From positions 107,886,549-107,950,548 of the forward strand of contig CM043953.1 of the NCBI GenBank assembly GCA_014529385.2: a DNA stretch of 64,000 bases, given 5' to 3'. Positions 22,601-31,100 of the stretch are shown here, piece after piece. The translations under genes and the position numbers were made by a program. Position 1 is the stretch's first letter. Each line of letters starts with the position of its first letter. The notes under the pieces are model-generated. The model did no database searches and had not been told where the DNA came from. It worked only from the letters and a program-made list of their open reading frames with translations. This DNA comes from Adiantum capillus-veneris. Taxonomy: Eukaryota; Streptophyta; Polypodiopsida; Polypodiales; Pteridaceae.

Positions 22601-23859
22601 GAACACCATTGTTGCTCCCTTCTTGGATACATGTGACTATTTTGAGGGGGTCGATTATCCTTAAGAGACTCTTGGATTGCCTTGGTGAGGTCTGTCAAGA
22701 ATGTCTCAAATACCTTTGGCTCATTGGCAATGGGCTTTGCAGTCATGGGTTCATACTCAATGGCTTGTGAGCTAGTGGATCTCGTGTCAGTAGACACCCT
22801 CATGCCTGCTATCATCAAGTTGTCCTCTAATTGGATTGCATTGGCAGTGACATCTTCCCAGGTTGTGATACCTCTAATCACTAGTCCATTATAAATTCCT
22901 TCATTCCTCAACCCTCGAATGAATCGATCAAGCAGTTGGTTATTGTTGAAGCGCTCATTTACTGGGCAGCGAGAGTTTAAGTGCTTTAGACGACTAATGA
23001 AGTCCCTTACTGACTCTCCTTCCTTACGTTCGGCCTTCTGTAGCTGAGATGCTACACCCCAAAGCACACCTTCTCGTATGTACTCCTTTAGAAACAACCT
23101 TCGAAGGGTAGGGTAGATTGTTTTCTCGTCCACCCTTAGGGTCCTATACCAATCTCCAGCCTTCCCACTTAATGTCAAGCTTAAGGCATTGCACTTATGT
23201 AGTTCGTTGCGTTCCCCTAAGGAATCACATACTTGTTCAAACACTTCAATGTGTTTCCTAGCATCTTCGTCCCCATTGAATTTTTGCGTGAGTTGGGCAA
23301 TTTGTACTGCCTTACTTCTAGGCTCTCTATCAGATACATGACGCATATTTTCCGCGATAGATCGACCTATGGTTTGAGCAAACGCTGCCAAGTCACCTAT
23401 GTGAGGAGGTAGGGCCGGTGGAGGTACTCTTGGAATCATATGTGGGAGAGGGACGGGTGCCGGTGCCGGTCTTGGCATATGTGTGGATGATGCAGGATAT
23501 GGAACATAACCGGGCATAGGTCCACTCGGATAAGGGCTAGGGAGCGGCACTCGAGGAGCATAAGCAAGTGGTACAATTGGAGGTGTGGGGGCCATGTGTG
23601 CATAAGGGGCTAGAGGCACATACGGTCGAGGCCCCATATTAGGTACTACAACACTAGGTAGTGGCACTGCGCTAACCGTAGATGTCATTGGTACATTCTC
23701 TGTTAGGCTTATCCCTGGAGTGAGCACTGTGTTTTCCTTGATAGAAGGTTGAGCCAAGTTAGGGAAGCTAAAGTTTTTGCTCGGAGGCTCAGATTGCATA
23801 GAGACCCCAGGTGAAATGACGTAAGATGGGTCCATGGGGCTCATTAGAGGAGTCTCCAT
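19618..23859 (-). CDS. Element C Gag-protease polyprotein, 1413 aa
   Basis: The ATG is at 23859-23857. Residues 1-175 are Pro-rich (many PxP, low complexity). The capsid region spans about 185-360 (IAQLTQKFNGDEDARKHIEV, LSGKAGDWYRTL, VRDFISRLKHL). Four zinc-knuckle-like motifs follow between about residues 418 and 660: one canonical CNACGRYGHQAKDC and three with CX2CX3HX4C spacing (CSICLGPHSTSEC, CYECGGPHRATEC, CNRCGIDHLIAQC). A Lys/Arg-rich stretch (about 710-850) comes next. Then an aspartic protease with ILDGGAGVSIV near residue 1030 and MILGRPFMREA about 85 residues later. The tail carries four W-V/I-P-K motifs (about 1249-1346). The frame is intact over 4.2 kb and probably selected until recently. 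It would assemble particles but needs polymerase and integrase in trans. Confidence 0.9.
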   Translation of the reverse strand: METPLMSPMDPSYVISPGVSMQSEPPSKNFSFPNLAQPSIKENTVLTPGISLTENVPMTSTVSAVPLPSVVVPNMGPRPYVPLAPYAHMAPTPPIVPLAYAPRVPLPSPYPSGPMPGYVPYPASSTHMPRPAPAPVPLPHMIPRVPPPALPPHIGDLAAFAQTIGRSIAENMRHVSDREPRSKAVQIAQLTQKFNGDEDARKHIEVFEQVCDSLGERNELHKCNALSLTLSGKAGDWYRTLRVDEKTIYPTLRRLFLKEYIREGVLWGVASQLQKAERKEGESVRDFISRLKHLNSRCPVNERFNNNQLLDRFIRGLRNEGIYNGLVIRGITTWEDVTANAIQLEDNLMIAGMRVSTDTRSTSSQAIEYEPMTAKPIANEPKVFETFLTDLTKAIQESLKDNRPPQNSHMYPRREQQWCSICLGPHSTSECPTFRVKFNGTCNACGRYGHQAKDCLMIKRMMANRPPVAWTDAPRAPVLMPTPPVEQLPQHMVPRSQNVVQATPLPPPVLGPQPPHPRVAPMNQVGCEPSNAYADGCEEEIDTSIAYGLDTLEECPIYYMEDCWGQVKPVYQAAALASRGQNINTQARRPPLQCYECGGPHRATECPIRLQKNAAQMQMNQGSTSAMPILTCNRCGIDHLIAQCPYNPNAPKITPLNLVEIASVTSPIPPVAPAYAITRSMLQGPGHILEERDTASVIQAKKKKTRRKKSQNTENSKPSSKTNIGTGDDPVYMNDLEDDSDSVETMETRTNTTKRKTDKENRNMEPNENRIRENHKEPLKTPQVFPNPIQDPQDKPQGQKGKNRKKKIGTYPNPVDEIEQVKLLRGLLEKTQRKLEPEPMQVKIHDTVFPTQVHPPHINHRPLAISSIIQEGSEDGTSESEHTPFLLERMFNEGIPDPIEEYEIPSSPVPSQGPTPCKTPMNVAKLVDFMSSKVRTTIIAKLYGDPELFLALRAFLNGELRTGLPQFAQPNRPDSIMIDEENHVQSLDLDGHESVIEVPINELGQYFEGDESNATLPITTKGLTIKGILDGGAGVSIVTKDCWESMGKPRLSVTNIVVKMANGTIAKPMGMLKDLKIKVLGHKVRHTFIVMDFSKHLMSYEMILGRPFMREAQMVHDWSKNHVYLQFQDSVLRVDLVTGKVHPLGSKTIIDHRSDTTVHSAPLQYCYTCKKDTDIGQDSPYMDVLPGMTESDNVDWVHLASTIDTWGNRGTTWVTPEGDEMPIPLNMLQAMHIASDKTHPKVTKKTYKWVPKASLVTIPSAKKQKPCKKRTTRSKKSKKMLRWIPKRLLEAQGYYQGNDQIWVPKRRLCSYLSPDPSEPNPVAPKRINDHGKKTITECYTPAPELVWVPKKERFVPPSSGRGESHEDSSSSCNTSIEVKASTQPPSIVVDLHEATKESTPPSVQESPDEPLQV

Positions 23860-24426
23860 TTATGATAGAGTAGGCTGTTGAGCCTTGCTCGTATCCAGAA
23901 ATCTCATGGGGCCAGTTGAGAGTATATTTACCCCTCGATTTTGCCTTTCTGATTGAATAATGCCATGGATAACATTACATATCATTTTCTGTTGATCTTC
24001 AATGCTCGTGGCACTAGAGGTGGATTGTACAATCTCTATCCATCCTACATGGTAGGCGTGGCCAGAGTGTAGATCCATCAACACCTCAGTGTGGAGGTCG
24101 TATGTCCAATGATCATTAATGAACAATCCTTCTAGAGTCGACGTGTTAACGGTTTCTTGTGAGGTAGAAGCAATGTTGCTCCCCGTGGTTTTACTTGTCA
24201 CCAACGGTACTCTAGAGGGAACTTCTGAAGGAGGCAGCTCAACAGGGCCTTCTTGGTAAGAAGTTGGTAGGATATCCACATGGACACTCTTTGGGGGTGT
24301 GGGGTCCACGTGCGATGTGAAAGGAGAGTCCACTTCCCCACCCCCTTCGTGTGCTTCATCACGCAAAAAACAGAAATCTCCACACACTCCTTCCCTGCCT
24401 TTCCTATGATAGAAATTGCACCACAA
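23860..24426 (-). CDS. Element C upstream frame in phase with Gag, unknown protein
   Basis: About 188 codons end in TAA (23862-23860), immediately followed by the ATG of the large frame, in the same phase. No in-frame ATG lies near its beginning; the first ones are far inside (LMDLHSGHAY, KMICNVIHG). It could therefore be reached by splicing, by a non-ATG start, or as part of a longer Gag made by another route. The composition is protein-like, rich in Ser, Thr, Pro and Val, with no known domain. Stop read-through or re-initiation would link it to Gag. Confidence 0.5.
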   Translation of the reverse strand: MWCNFYHRKGREGVCGDFCFLRDEAHEGGGEVDSPFTSHVDPTPPKSVHVDILPTSYQEGPVELPPSEVPSRVPLVTSKTTGSNIASTSQETVNTSTLEGLFINDHWTYDLHTEVLMDLHSGHAYHVGWIEIVQSTSSATSIEDQQKMICNVIHGIIQSERQNRGVNILSTGPMRFLDTSKAQQPTLS

Positions 24427-24466
24427 GGAAGCGTAAAGTGCTAACCGAGCTTAGTGTAAAGCATAT

Positions 24467-24483
24467 CCCCGGCAACGGCGCCA
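24467..24483 (-). other. Element C primer-binding site, Asp tRNA type
   Basis: The minus strand reads TGGCGCCGTTGCCGGGG. This is the Asp-tRNA primer site common in plant gypsy elements, four bases inside the 5' LTR. Confidence 0.88.
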
Positions 24484-24487
24484 AAAA

Positions 24488-24738
24488 TGTGCACTCCTTG
24501 CCGCACTGTCGAAGCAAGGGACTTGCCAATACACCGTGTGCGAGCCACAAACGGCTCCAAGCACACAACAAGCCTAAACTAGCAAGCTCAAGGAAACAAA
24601 GGGTGTGTCACTCACCGCTCTACGCTCGCCTTCGTGGTGGATTCCTCGCCGCGATGAAGAAGAAGCTGCAGTCGTGCCGCGCTCAACCGCTTCGCCGCCG
24701 TCGTGCCTTCGTAATGCTCGATCGCACACACACTCTCC

Positions 24739-24774
<36 letters not shown>

Positions 24775-25068
24775 AGGAGGTGAAGAAGAAGAAGATGGAG
24801 ATGGAGCAAGAGCACTCTTCAATTGCACAAATGAGAGAATGAGTAAAAATTAGGTTTAGTTGGCTTTTATAGGAGCTCACCCCATTCACACTTGGGCGCC
24901 CATGCTTAACCAACTAATCCCTTGAATGTCCAAGTTAAAGTGCGCCTCTCATCGGCGATCACTCTACCTTTCCCTATTGGTCCGACAAGCCCGGTACCTG
25001 ACTCTACCAAATACATAATACACGTCCGTCGTAGGTGATGGGGTGTCCGTGTGCCGTGAGGGTTAACA
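24488..25068 (-). repeat. Element C 5' LTR
   Basis: It starts TGTGCACTCCTTGCC and ends GGGTTAACA. Near-identical to 17270-17846; the CA run is longer by two units. Confidence 0.95.
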
Positions 25069-25073
25069 CATTG

Positions 25074-25758
25074 TCTCTGAGGCAACATCCTCAAAAGTGA
25101 GTCTCCGAATTTCTATTTCCTTGATAGGTTGTTTATGCATCTTCGACTCATTGAAGATCGCATTTGAACTACGGATGACTCGATGAGATTCCGGATGCCA
25201 GAGATGATATCCCATCTCTCCATCTACACCAAATCCAATGAAAATACATTTGTGTGACTTTGGCTCTAACTTTTGTCGAAGTTGTTTAGGCACATGAGCA
25301 TAAGCTTCACAACCAAAAACACGTAGATGGTCACAGTGGGGCTTACCTTTAGACCATAACTCTTCTGGAATATCATAATTCAATGGCGTACTAGGCGAAC
25401 GATTTATAATGTGCACGGTGGTCAAGACGGCTTCTGCCCAAAATCCTTATATGAGATTTGCCCTAGAAAGCATGGCTGTGACTCTTTCCTGAATTGTATG
25501 ATTCATGCGCTCAGCAACTCCATTCTGAGCTGGTGTGTATGGTGCAGTAAACTGCCTTTTAATCCCCCTTTTAACACAAAAATTGTCAAACTCCTTGGAG
25601 ACATACTCCCCACCGTTGTCGGTCTGCAACCTCTTGAGTTTCTTGCCAAACTGATTCTCAACGAGTGCTAAAAATTTTTGGAACACAGGAAGAACTTGAT
25701 CCTTATGTTTCAAAGGATATGCCCACACCTTTCGAGTAGAGTCATCTATGAATGTCAC
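25074..25758 (-). pseudogene. Element B integrase
   Basis: This is the copia integrase core on the minus strand: MTFIDDSTRKVWAYPLKHK, LQTDNGGEYVSKEF (second catalytic Asp) and PAQNGVAERMNHTIQE (catalytic Glu), then the usual FGCEAYAHVPKQLRQKLEPK. A TAA at 25447 interrupts it, and a frame change near 25750 separates it from the pre-integrase region. Coding stops at 25074, where element C was inserted, and resumes in phase at 17269. Confidence 0.9.
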
Positions 25759-26400
25759 AAAATAGCTGGTCCCCCCCTAGAGATTTGGTTGACATAGGAC
25801 CACAAACATCACTCTGCACTAAATCTAGAGGTTCAGCTCGCTTTTGACCCAATGGTAAGTGCACGGACCTAGTCTGTTTGCCATAGATACAGTGCTCACA
25901 AACATGAAAGTCAACATAAGACAAGACAGGTAAGTAGCCAAAACGAGTCAGAGTTCTCATTCCTTTTTGGCTAATATGACCTAGCCGACAATGCCACAAC
26001 TCAGTAGATGACAACTTGGCTATAGATATGTAATCATGACCAACATCTGACACATCCATGGAATACAAGGTACCATGCTTCTGACCTCTGAGTACAACAA
26101 GATTCCCTTTGCGTACTATCCACGAACCATTGCCAAATGTGGTGTTGTAGCCCAAATCATCAAGCTGACCAACAGAAATCAAGCTTTTAGTCAACTTGGG
26201 CACATGTTTGACATTACATAAAGTAAAGTGCGTGTCATTCCTTAGATGCAATTTGACGTTTCCCACACCGTCAATGTCTAGTTCATAAGCATCACCAAGT
26301 CTCACTTTGCCACAAGAGTGAGAATAAGTAGAGAACCACTCTCTATGTGCTGTCACATGGAAACTCGCACCAGAATCTACTATCCAATTTTGTGCATACT
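25742..26400 (-). pseudogene. Element B protease and GAG-pre-integrase region
   Basis: The active-site segment WIVDSGASFHVTAHREWF gives the copia aspartic protease (about 26387-26340). CNVKHVPKLTKSLISVGQLD follows. The pre-integrase zinc-binding part reads ELWHCRLGHISQKGM and VCEHCIYGKQTR, and the beginning of the integrase core (DLVQSDVCGPM) carries its first catalytic Asp. A TAG near 26398 lies just upstream of the protease. It would cleave the polyprotein and start DNA integration; it is now in a broken frame. Confidence 0.88.
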
Positions 26401-26599
26401 ACGCATCTTCTAACAAGAGCCTCGATAGGTAGATCTGTTGTGAAGACCAATACATCAAAGTTAAGTGGCATAACAACCGCTGGAAGAGTCTCTACAATAG
26501 GAGCATTTGAGGACTCTAGCACATTGATCTCCTCTAACTTTGCTTTGCCCTTGTTTGAATCATCAGACTTAGAAGTTTCATCGAATTGTTTATCCTTCT

Positions 26600-26837
26600 T
26601 GCTTTGCTACCATTTCCTGCAATCCTTCTTCACATGCCCTTTTTTATGGTAGTGATAGCACTCGACATTACACATAGAACCCCGAGACTTACTGCGTGAA
26701 CCCCCACGTTCCTTGCTTTTGGCACGACTTTGAGTGCGACCCCTCTGTCTATCACTAGCAACATACACATCACCATCCTTCTTGCCTTCAAGAGATTTCC
26801 TGTGAATCTCCTCAGTAAACAGACTCATTAGACCGGT
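26600..26837 (-). pseudogene. Element B Gag, C-terminal part with zinc knuckle
   Basis: After element D is removed, gag continues LMSLFTEEIHRKSLEG, then an Arg/Ser-rich stretch, then CYHYHKKGHVKKDC. This is a CCHC knuckle in which the second Cys has become Tyr, so zinc binding is probably lost. Confidence 0.8.
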
Positions 26838-26979
26838 TGAAAGGGCAAGGGAACTGAACATGCTCATCACCACCCAACCATGCCCTATATAGGCCCTTGG
26901 CCTTCTAAATATAGGGACCCCCTTGAATGCATGTCCGTCGTGGCCCTTGGCCGTGCCTGGTCCTACCCTTGGCATGACA
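26838..26979 (-). repeat. Element D 3' LTR
   Basis: It runs from TGAAAGGGCAAGGG to GGCATGACA. It differs from the other copy at a handful of positions. Confidence 0.88.
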
Positions 26980-27060
26980 TTACTCCCCCCTTGGAGAAGC
27001 GTTTTCGTCCTCGAAAACAAGAGTGATGATACACTAATGTTTTCTATAGTGGCATCCCAG

Positions 27061-27202
27061 TGAAAGGGCAAGGGAACTGAACATGCTCATCACCACCCAG
27101 CCATGCCCTATATAGGCCCTTGGCCTTCTAAATATAGGGACCCCCTTGACTGCATATCCGTCCTGGCCCTTGGCCATGCCTGGTCCTACCCTTGGCATGA
27201 CA
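27061..27202 (-). repeat. Element D 5' LTR
   Basis: Same length and ends as the copy at 26838-26979. Confidence 0.88.
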
Positions 27203-27662
27203 CCGGCAAGTGCTGAGTTGCTAATCATAGTACATAATGTGTCCCAAGACGAGGGTAAACTGCATAGCAAGAATATACATTTGATTTCCTCATTGAAGAC
27301 CAAACCCTGAGTGGTCAACTGAGTGAAAATGATATTGAACTCATTAATGTGAGTAGAAATAGTGCCCTCTTCCTTCATACGAAGGTCAAACAGCTTCTTC
27401 ATCAAGAAAACCTTATTAGTGGCACTTTTGTTCTCATAACTGGAACACAACTTATCCCATACATCTCTAGCGCTTCTTTCTCCAACTATAGTAAAGTACA
27501 CAAATTCGGCCAAATGCAAACGGAGGGTAGGTTTGGCCTTAGCATCAAGTTTCTCCCACTCAACATCTATATACTCGCCCTTTGGACGCTCCATGATAGG
27601 ATCCAGTTGGCCTTTTTGTATAAGAACATCTTGAATCTGCTCTTTCCACCGCTAGATGACAT
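27203..27662 (-). pseudogene. Element B Gag, N-terminal part
   Basis: This is a UBN2-type copia Gag: DVLIQKGQLDPIMERPKGE, then WEKLDAKAKPTLRLHLAE, RDVWDKLCSSYENKSATNK, LFDLRMKEEGTISTHINEF and LLCSLPSSWDTLCTMI. The probable start is the ATG at 27662-27660 (MSSSGG), but a one-base shift a few codons later puts it out of phase with the rest. Coding is interrupted at 27203 by element D and continues beyond it. Confidence 0.85.
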
Positions 27663-28028
27663 GGTTGCAAGCTAAAGATAATATGGCGATAAACACTGGG
27701 CAGAGTTTCCCCAGAAAAACTGATAGAATCTCAATCCAAAACTGTCACAAGAGATCAGTAATGCATCAAAAGTAATGTTCTCAAAGCATAAGACAGGCGC
27801 ATCAACCACTAACTGTGCATAAAAAGTCAAAAGCTGACCAAGACTACCAACACGGCGTCAAATACACCTAGCCCTCTCTATACATGTCCTATGGTAAGAC
27901 CACGAAAAAAGGGTACTCCAGCAACCTGTATCACTGAAAGGATCTCAACATTCGAGAATCCCCCAGCTCAAGAAAACCTCACGCTATCGACCCTCACAAA
28001 AGGTTATGCAGACAAGAAACCGGCCCAG

Positions 28029-28179
28029 TGTCAGAACAAGGGCAAGGCCGGACTAAACAAGGGCAACCGGGCTAGGCAGTGTGGAAAGGGAGTCCAACTA
28101 GGGCAAAGGTCCAGGGGCCATGCTATATAGTGGGTGGTTGGGAGGTGGACTCCAAGGTTCTAGTTCCCCTTGTCTAACA
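28029..28179 (+). repeat. Element E 5' LTR
   Basis: It starts TGTCAGAACAAGGGC and ends TTGTCTAACA. A TATA-like GCTATATAG lies inside. Homologous to 33426-33580. Confidence 0.9.
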
Positions 28180-28180
28180 T

Positions 28181-28192
28181 TGGTATTAGAGC
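28181..28192 (+). other. Element E primer-binding site, initiator-Met type
   Basis: TGGTATTAGAGC directly follows the LTR and differs from TGGTATCAGAGC at one base. Confidence 0.8.
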
Positions 28193-31100
28193 TCAGGGGA
28201 GGTGAGAGCTATGGAGGAAGGGAAAGGATTCTCTCTATTTTGGCCTCTCTATCTCTCCCTCTCGATTGCAACATGAGGCAGGGCCTCCCTCTCTCGCATG
28301 GTCTCTTTCTCTCTCTCGCTCTCCCTTGAAGGGTTTGGAGCAGCATGGGCATGGCCTCTTGGAACAAGCAAGGCGGGTTCGACAGAGCAGAAAAGCCCGT
28401 GGGAAGCACGGCTTCCCTTGGAGGGAACCTTGGGGTTGACTGTTGTGGGAGCAGCCGCTTGTGGGGGGAAAGACCCTTGCATGCTCAAGAAGCGCAGGGG
28501 TGACGACCACCATTTGCAGCAAGCTGGAGCTCATCGGGTGCGCGCAGGGCCAAGGAGGGGAAAACATCATAGGAGGGCGGCATCACGCTCACCGCAGCTC
28601 GCGTTCTCGACGACTGTCTCCTTGCGCAGAAGGCAACGCTGCCATAGCCAGGAAATTCAAGAATTTTTTTTTTCCCCACACTATTGGGCGCCCTAGGGTG
28701 CCCATGGGCCACCCAAGGGTCCTGTCACTCTACCAGGTAGCCATGCACTGCCATGCAAAGCCACATGGCCATATCAACATGCCGATTTGCAGTAGACAAG
28801 TTGCAAAGGGAAGCTGCAGCAATACCAAACAATACCAATAATGGAAGGGGTCCCCGAGAACATGGACCGGCAAAGGTTATTGATCCATGGATTTCAACCC
28901 AATAATGGATTCCAGGGAAGCACCGCTTTTGGTTATCCACCCTCACTATCGATGTGAAGCCATGAACTTCACGAAAATCCCTTCATATTTGACGGAGTTT
29001 TTTTGATATAGGTGTGTTTGATGGAAGTACCAACACGCTTCAAGACCATGTCTGAAGGGGAGATGGTTCCACGGGATGTTTGTCAAGGAACTTGGTATGG
29101 TCAACCATTAACTACACTCACATGAAGATGTCAAGTAGTTTTGTTTAGGGCATGGCTACGAGGTGACTTATCTGCCCATGTTGCAATTCGACATGGATAT
29201 GATCCACTCATTGTTGGCATACGTGGTCTGACGAGTTTTCTAAGACATCACGGGACTATCATAAGCAAGCAAATACTTTGACGTACGGTCGACGACAAGT
29301 ACGAGATTTTTGCAGAATCCATGCAGAGCATGGTGGTGGAGAAGCAAGGTTGTATCAAACTCGAGTTTCTCCTCGGTACCACATTCTAATTTTGGGTTAG
29401 CAAGACTTGTCGGTAGGGGTACTTAATAAGGTACGCAGTTCATTTTTAATTATGGAGCATCTGCTTGATAGCTATAATATGCACCAGACGTGCATACACT
29501 TTAGGCATGCACAACACACGCATGGCTTGTGAAAATTAATGTCAGCACGAAGAATTGGAATCAAGCATGGCTTGAGTACCAACCACCTTGCTCTGCAACA
29601 CGGATTCTCAGTGATTCAATTTTGATGCAACAGCATAGCAAAATAGTAATGTTTTGGAATCTCAGGGAGACATGCATGGCCTTTTACTGCACTTGTTGAA
29701 GGAAGCAAGTTGCTCAGCATGGCCGACTCCTTGTCATTGTTTCTACACGCTGATGGAGGATGCTTACCACACAGTACTGGTTAATTTCAGTTGAAATTGC
29801 TCGACACGATCGATTCTTTTTGTTATGATATCTATAGCCACATCCGTTGGCTATCAGCACAAACATATTTATGTGAAGCAAGGCTTCAATTTATAACTCG
29901 TACATTAAGCTATTTCTCGTTTGGGGTATGCTATGAGCACACGCCCTTGGGGAAGTTCTCCCTATGCCTGCAGGATATTTCCAGCCAACTTTCTCTTGCG
30001 GACCAGAGAGGGTTATGATCTACATTGGAGCGAGCTGTTCTTCCGACATCTCCAGGCACCTAGTTACAGCAGGATGACCAAGTTAGACCATATTTAGCTT
30101 TGTTTATTCTTTCATGTTTACACATTTCATTTGGAAAATATTGTCGGTTGTGTAAAGCAAAGTGCTTTGACAATTTTACATGAAGCAAGGCTTCTCCCTT
30201 GTGCCAAGGTACTTGGAATCACGAGCAGGGGCACACAAGTTTGAAAAAACTGGCATAATAGGGCATCTCACCTCACAGAATCCCTACCAGTTTAGACTGT
30301 GCAAGGCACTAATGATTTTGGCTCTCAAGTTTGAGGCTATTACTCTTGCCAAGGGCTTAAACATCTATATGTAAAGCATGCTAACCAGGTGGCATGAATT
30401 CCACCGCTTCAGAGATTACACTTCCGCTATCACACCATACACTCTTCACTACCAAACTAAGTTTTGGATTGTTTAAATTTATGGTTGCTATCAACGCACA
30501 ATACCACTAAATGGAACCTAAATCTAGGACTTATTTCACAGGCAAAGTGTCATATTAAGTCATTTTTGTCAAGTCACGACCCCGTACATGGTAAGTGGGT
30601 CAAGCTATGGCTCGTGTTTGCTGTTTCCTCTCTTGATGAGAGAGTTATACAGGCAAATTGCTGCATGCTTATAGGTCAGGCATCAGATGCGGCAGAGCAC
30701 AAAGATTGGGCACAATATATACCAACTCGTCACTTAAGGAAAGTTCCTCAGCCCAGCATTCTCTCTCTCTCTTTCTTATTTCTCTCCATGAATAATGAAA
30801 ACTTTCTACGCAGTTTTTGATACATGTTTTGTTTGGGAGTCAGCATGAGCCAAGGTGCTCTAACTCTCAGTAAGAAATTGGGCAAGACGCCCTCTATATT
30901 AGTCTTCATCGTTTCGTCGATTGAACACTAATTTCCATAAGGGCTATGCGTCACACATGCTGGCTAAGAGTCATTGTCTGATCTCGGGTATGATCCAACG
31001 GTTGGTATTCCTTGGGGGATTGTTCTTAAGACTGTAGAGATCTACCCACTGGACTACACAACGACGTTAATGGACAAGCAAGAGTCTTGTCATTTTGGAT

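Larger units (their letters stand above)
17270..25068 (-). mobile_element. Element C: non-autonomous LTR retrotransposon encoding only Gag-protease
   Basis: A 7.8-kb element is inserted in element B, with the perfect duplication CATTG at 17265-17269 and 25069-25073. The LTRs (577 and 581 bp) are nearly identical; only a few substitutions and a change in CA-run length are visible, so insertion is recent. An Asp-tRNA primer site and a polypurine tract are present. A large intact gag-protease frame fills the middle. No reverse transcriptase, RNase H or integrase motif was found on either strand. About 1.75 kb between the end of the frame and the polypurine tract is non-coding. This matches the concept of gag-only terminal-repeat retrotransposons, which move using enzymes made by other elements. 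Confidence 0.9.
26838..27202 (-). mobile_element. Element D: miniature LTR retrotransposon (TRIM-like)
   Basis: Two 142-bp direct repeats (26838-26979 and 27061-27202), with TG...CA ends, enclose only 81 bp. The flanks are CCGGT and CCGGC, a 5-base duplication with one change. Removing the element joins the gag codons NSALAG and LMSLF in phase. On the minus strand the internal piece ends in a polypurine tract (CCAAGGGGGGAGTAA) preceded by GTTTTCGAGGACGAAAAC, which is almost the same as the end of element E. A TATA-like CCTATATAGG lies in each repeat. No clear primer site was seen. It encodes no protein and would depend on other elements. Confidence 0.85.

Noticed and set aside
28298-28841. 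Two overlapping 132-codon frames in element E
   Set aside because: Low-complexity, overlapping in different frames, no domain, and no support from neighbouring structure.
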